This document shows positions 61,148 to 64,000 of a stretch of DNA of 64,000 bases, piece after piece (within the stretch, counting starts at the first letter, position 1; the number at the start of each line of letters is the position of its first letter). This stretch comes from an uncultured Chthonomonas sp. (lineage in GTDB: Bacteria; Armatimonadota; Chthonomonadetes; Chthonomonadales; Chthonomonadaceae), in contig CAIONQ010000017.1 of NCBI GenBank assembly GCA_903859705.1, forward strand, positions 62,001 through 126,000. The letters run 5' to 3'. Both the position numbers and the translations under genes were made by a program. The notes below the pieces were generated by a model. It saw only the letters and a list, made by a program, of their open reading frames with translations. It had not been told where the DNA came from and made no database searches.

Positions 61148-63295
61148 ATGCCGCTGGCACTCGCTCAAGCAGATATATTTACGTTTGTGGCCCTCCTGCT
61201 TACCTGGATTGGCGGATGCAATTTATTGCTTGCTCTGTTTCCTAGGGGCGCAGGTGGGGCCTCTCATTCGGCATTGCCGAAGCACAAATCACTACTGCTG
61301 GCGTTACCGGTGCTTTCCCTGGGTATTGCCGTTGCATTCAAGTTTGGTGGTCATCTGGTTAAGCTGGCAACAGGTGGCATAGCGCTCATTATTGGCATAA
61401 CCTGCTGTTTTGGGCTCTGGATACTGTTTGCAGATATCATCGCTCGTACTGCGGTTGCTCGCAAAGTCCGCAGGCGCAGGCTGTTTGAGTTTCTGGCCGC
61501 TTTGGCACTATCGCTCTTCTTATTCTTGGTATGCTTGGTTCCGATTATTGGCCGCTCTGTGTTTGTGCCGCTACTGATGGTTATTGCCTTCTCCCGATCC
61601 CTGGATGCAGCAATATCCAGGATTACCCGATCAGCTGAAACAGAACCCACTAAACCACGCAAGAGCTCTGGAATGGCATACAGACTGATACAAGGAGCGA
61701 TAAGCATTGTGATGCTTGCGTTCTTTCTACCAGCATACCAGGCACTGAGCATTGTGCAAATCGATAGTTTGATCGAAACAAATGACGGAGCGCACCTCGG
61801 GATTACGGTGTATTTGCCCAGATCTACTGGGCCATTCCCAGTTTTATATATTCGCACGCCCTACAACCGCAAAACCGTTCGGGCTGTAGAATTTGTTAAC
61901 GCCGGATACGCTGTTGTGGTTCAGGATGCACGTGGGCGCTTCGGCAGTGAAGGTTCCAACCTGCCGTTTATAGGTGATCCATTCGAGCGCCCCAATGATA
62001 GCTGGGAAACCATTGAGTGGCTGGCTAAACAATCGTGGTGCAATGGCAAAATAGCAACGCTCGGCGGCAGTGCCTCCGGTATTTCGCAGCTCTCTCTGGC
62101 CGCTTCTGGCAGCGATGGACTTAAAGCACAGGATATCGAGGCTGCTACACCATCGTTGTACACGTACGGCATCTATCCGGGTGGCGTCTTTCGCAAGAAC
62201 CTGGCTGAAGAGTGGCTGAAGGCGAATAGCTTCGATAAGATCGCGCTTGCGGAGTGGCGTGCGCATCCAGATTTTGATGACTATTGGTATCGGTTTGACC
62301 TCACCGATAAGTGGGGAGCCATGCATTGGCCCGCGTTGCATGTAGGCGGTTGGTACGACATATTTAGTCAGGGAACGCTAGACGCATTCCAGCAACTAAA
62401 CCTGCGTGGGGGAACAGGCGCACTGGGCGCGCAAAAGCTGGTTATGGGGCCGTGGAGCCACGCATCGTTCCGCTCCGGGCATACCGGAGATATCTCGTTT
62501 TCACAGGGATCCACCCCGCCAGATGCAATGCTATCCGGAACCGCTTTTCTGGAGACAGCACTTAATCATCCCGATAAATTGGCATCTGTTCCAGCGGTAA
62601 CGTATTACACAATGGGGCCAGATGAGCGTGGAGCCCCGGGAAACGCCTGGCATACCGCAGATGAATGGCCACCGCGTGATAGCTTTGACACACCGTACTA
62701 TCTTCACAATACAGGTGCACTTAACCGAACAAGGCCTGGAGTTGAACCCTCTTTGGCGTATGTGTTCGACCCACACAACCCGGCGCCCACCGTAGGTGGC
62801 GCGAACCTGATGCTTCCATCAGGGCCGATGGATCAACGTAAACTGGAAGCCAGGCAAGATGTGCTTAAATTTACATCCGATCCACTCTCAGAGATGCTGG
62901 AGGTAACGGGCCGTGTTTCAGCCCTGTTATGGATATCCAGCGATGCCCCAGATACAGATATTTTTGTGAAGCTTTGCGATGTTTACCCGGATGGCCGAAG
63001 CATCAATATCTGCGAAGGACAGCTGCGCACAAAGTTTCGGTATGGCTTTTTGTCAGAAGAGATGATGGCGCAGGGCCAGGTGTATCCAATTAGCGTTGAT
63101 CTCTGGTCAACCAGTATGGTTTTTAACAAAGGTCACCGTTTGCGTGTGCTCATAACATCCAGCAACTCACCAGCATTTGATATAAACACAAATTCGGGCG
63201 GACCGGAGATCAGATCCGCCCGAAATACACTCCACTTTAATCCGGATCACCCATCGCAAATCGTGCTTCCCGTAAAGCCTGCTGCTGCTCATTAA
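61148..63295 (+). CDS. CocE/NonD family hydrolase with N-terminal membrane domain
   Basis: The 715-residue protein has about six hydrophobic segments in residues 1-200, including one at residues 115-150, so it is anchored in the cytoplasmic membrane. The hydrolase part (about 205-715) is a CocE/X-Pro dipeptidyl-peptidase S15-type alpha/beta hydrolase, with nucleophile Ser308 in GGSASG, Asp in GGWYDIFSQG and His in MGPWSHASFRSG, and the S15 C-terminal jelly-roll (from about 575). GGAG lies 9 nt before the ATG. CocE relatives hydrolyse esters and acyl-peptides; the substrate here is unknown. The last 35 codons overlap a terminator for the opposite strand. Confidence 0.85.
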   Translation: MPLALAQADIFTFVALLLTWIGGCNLLLALFPRGAGGASHSALPKHKSLLLALPVLSLGIAVAFKFGGHLVKLATGGIALIIGITCCFGLWILFADIIARTAVARKVRRRRLFEFLAALALSLFLFLVCLVPIIGRSVFVPLLMVIAFSRSLDAAISRITRSAETEPTKPRKSSGMAYRLIQGAISIVMLAFFLPAYQALSIVQIDSLIETNDGAHLGITVYLPRSTGPFPVLYIRTPYNRKTVRAVEFVNAGYAVVVQDARGRFGSEGSNLPFIGDPFERPNDSWETIEWLAKQSWCNGKIATLGGSASGISQLSLAASGSDGLKAQDIEAATPSLYTYGIYPGGVFRKNLAEEWLKANSFDKIALAEWRAHPDFDDYWYRFDLTDKWGAMHWPALHVGGWYDIFSQGTLDAFQQLNLRGGTGALGAQKLVMGPWSHASFRSGHTGDISFSQGSTPPDAMLSGTAFLETALNHPDKLASVPAVTYYTMGPDERGAPGNAWHTADEWPPRDSFDTPYYLHNTGALNRTRPGVEPSLAYVFDPHNPAPTVGGANLMLPSGPMDQRKLEARQDVLKFTSDPLSEMLEVTGRVSALLWISSDAPDTDIFVKLCDVYPDGRSINICEGQLRTKFRYGFLSEEMMAQGQVYPISVDLWSTSMVFNKGHRLRVLITSSNSPAFDINTNSGGPEIRSARNTLHFNPDHPSQIVLPVKPAAAH
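63193..63224 (-). terminator. Intrinsic terminator of the enolase-superfamily gene, inside CocE coding sequence
   Basis: A perfect 10-bp stem, TTCGGGCGGA 63193-63202 paired with 63215-63224, has a 12-nt loop. Read leftward it is followed by TTTGTGTTTATA. It lies 80 nt past the enolase-superfamily stop and within the last 35 codons of the convergent CocE-type gene. Confidence 0.7.
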
Positions 63296-63303
63296 CTGGC
63301 TAC

Positions 63304-64000
63304 TTAAGTGCGGTTTACCAAACCGCTGTAGTGCACAGACGTTTCAAACATGCCCCCACCCGTTTCAAAGAAGCCATTGTCTACAATGAATTCCCCATTG
63401 TGAGATCTTGTCCAGGAAGCACCACAACACGGGTGATACTCCTGTAATTGGGTCCAGTTCTTGTAGTTCTGCGCACCATTTGTTTCCAGTGCACCTCCGG
63501 CAAGGCCTGGCACTGGCAGCAGCCGTGCAGCAACCGATTTATTCCAGTCCACCAATACCGGGTTTACAGTAAGGTCGGCACAAAAGCACGCCACATTGCG
63601 GTCAATCGCTGCCTGAGCGATCTTCAATGTCATGCTCAGGGTTTTTGCTACCGGCTTCAACGCAATGGCTTTGTACCCCAGTTCCATGCGATGTATCGCA
63701 TCCTCGTCGGTATGGGCGCTCTCATCGGCAACAACCGCAATCGGAATATGGCTCACATCTGCGTGGTTCTCTTCAGCAAACGGTTCCTCCAGCAAAACGG
63801 TTCGATCAAGCAGATTACTCTTTTCGAGATAATCTACCAGTCTCATCAACCTATCCATGGAATCGTAACGCTGATTTGCATCCAGGTAGTACAGCACCCG
63901 CCTGTTCTCACCCGGCCCGGCATACCTGTGGCCAACTCCGCGATGAATCTCCCCTATGCGATAGGTATCCCAGGCAAGCATCTTTTCAGGATCGCCATCT
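63304..64000 (-). CDS. Mandelate racemase/muconate lactonizing enzyme-like (enolase superfamily), C-terminal part
   Basis: Truncated by the right edge of the window: 232 residues are visible and the frame stays open to 64000. The barrel features of the enolase superfamily are present: YYLDANQRYD (first metal Asp), LLEEPF (second, Glu), VADES (third, Asp) and KAIALKP with a Lys at the fifth strand. These bind Mg2+ and stabilise an enolate in dehydratases and racemases of sugar acids or amino acid derivatives. The N-terminal capping domain lies outside. The subfamily cannot be set. Its terminator is embedded in the neighbouring convergent gene. Confidence 0.85.
   Translation of the reverse strand, partial: DGDPEKMLAWDTYRIGEIHRGVGHRYAGPGENRRVLYYLDANQRYDSMDRLMRLVDYLEKSNLLDRTVLLEEPFAEENHADVSHIPIAVVADESAHTDEDAIHRMELGYKAIALKPVAKTLSMTLKIAQAAIDRNVACFCADLTVNPVLVDWNKSVAARLLPVPGLAGGALETNGAQNYKNWTQLQEYHPCCGASWTRSHNGEFIVDNGFFETGGGMFETSVHYSGLVNRT

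Overview
The window comes from a bacterial chromosome with roughly balanced base composition. It has no insertion sequence, phage gene, CRISPR array, tRNA or rRNA that I could recognise. Many signal peptides, lipoprotein lipoboxes, twin-arginine-like leaders, AGGAGG-type ribosome binding sites and sigma70-like promoters point to a diderm heterotroph. Two pairs of DUF1501 and DUF1549/DUF1553 (Planctomycete cytochrome-type) genes, with many secreted esterases, S9 peptidases, beta-propellers, sugar-phosphate-isomerase-like TIM barrels and a sulfatase-like protein, suggest Armatimonadota or a Planctomycetota/Verrucomicrobiota lineage. The sequence alone does not decide between these.

Layout, left to right. 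1-10.1 kb: the end of fmt, a DUF1549/1553-DUF1501 pair, a DinG-type helicase, an isolated nuoB-nuoI pair, aroC with an acetyltransferase, and a lipoprotein. 10.2-25.3 kb: a ricin-lectin/esterase/propeller fusion, a second and larger DUF1553-DUF1501 pair behind a GH127-type arabinofuranosidase, an LpqC-type esterase, a TPR protein, a clostripain-like peptidase and a CE7 acetyl esterase. 25.3-35.2 kb: an MFS transporter coupled to an NHL propeller, a metallo-beta-lactamase-fold protein, a large secreted alpha/beta hydrolase, a CDF metal exporter with an elaborate operator-promoter, a DUF4259-like protein, and a TIM-barrel isomerase with a BadF-type sugar kinase. 35.4-44.0 kb: a GT4 glycosyltransferase, an unknown secreted protein, a GH27 alpha-galactosidase, an SDR, and an operon of HPPD, two tandem paralogous ATPases and a flavin reductase. 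44.2-52.0 kb: a tightly packed leftward operon (AraD1/GguC-like, DPP4-like peptidase, unknown secreted protein, seven-heme lipoprotein cytochrome) and a TlpA-like thioredoxin. 52.3-64 kb: a lactonase, prolyl oligopeptidase, MsrA, a YbiT-like ABC-F, a sulfatase-like protein with a TIM-barrel isomerase, an acetyltransferase, a membrane-anchored CocE hydrolase, and part of an enolase-superfamily gene.

Taken together the genes describe extracellular breakdown of plant-type polysaccharides and peptides. Arabinofuranosidase, alpha-galactosidase, acetyl esterases and peptidases would act outside the cytoplasm. An MFS sugar-acid-type carrier, isomerases, an SDR, a sugar kinase and a GguC/AraD1-like enzyme would process the products inside. 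Housekeeping genes (fmt, nuoBI, aroC, msrA, helicase, ABC-F) are interspersed.

The most noteworthy observations are: a metal-exporter promoter buried in nested inverted repeats; a stop-start-coupled operon ending in a seven-heme cytochrome; a pair of tandem paralogous ATPases behind a tyrosine-catabolism gene; a sulfatase-like enzyme lacking the formylglycine motif; an nuoB-nuoI pair with no other complex I gene in the window; and an intrinsic terminator hidden in the coding end of a convergent gene.
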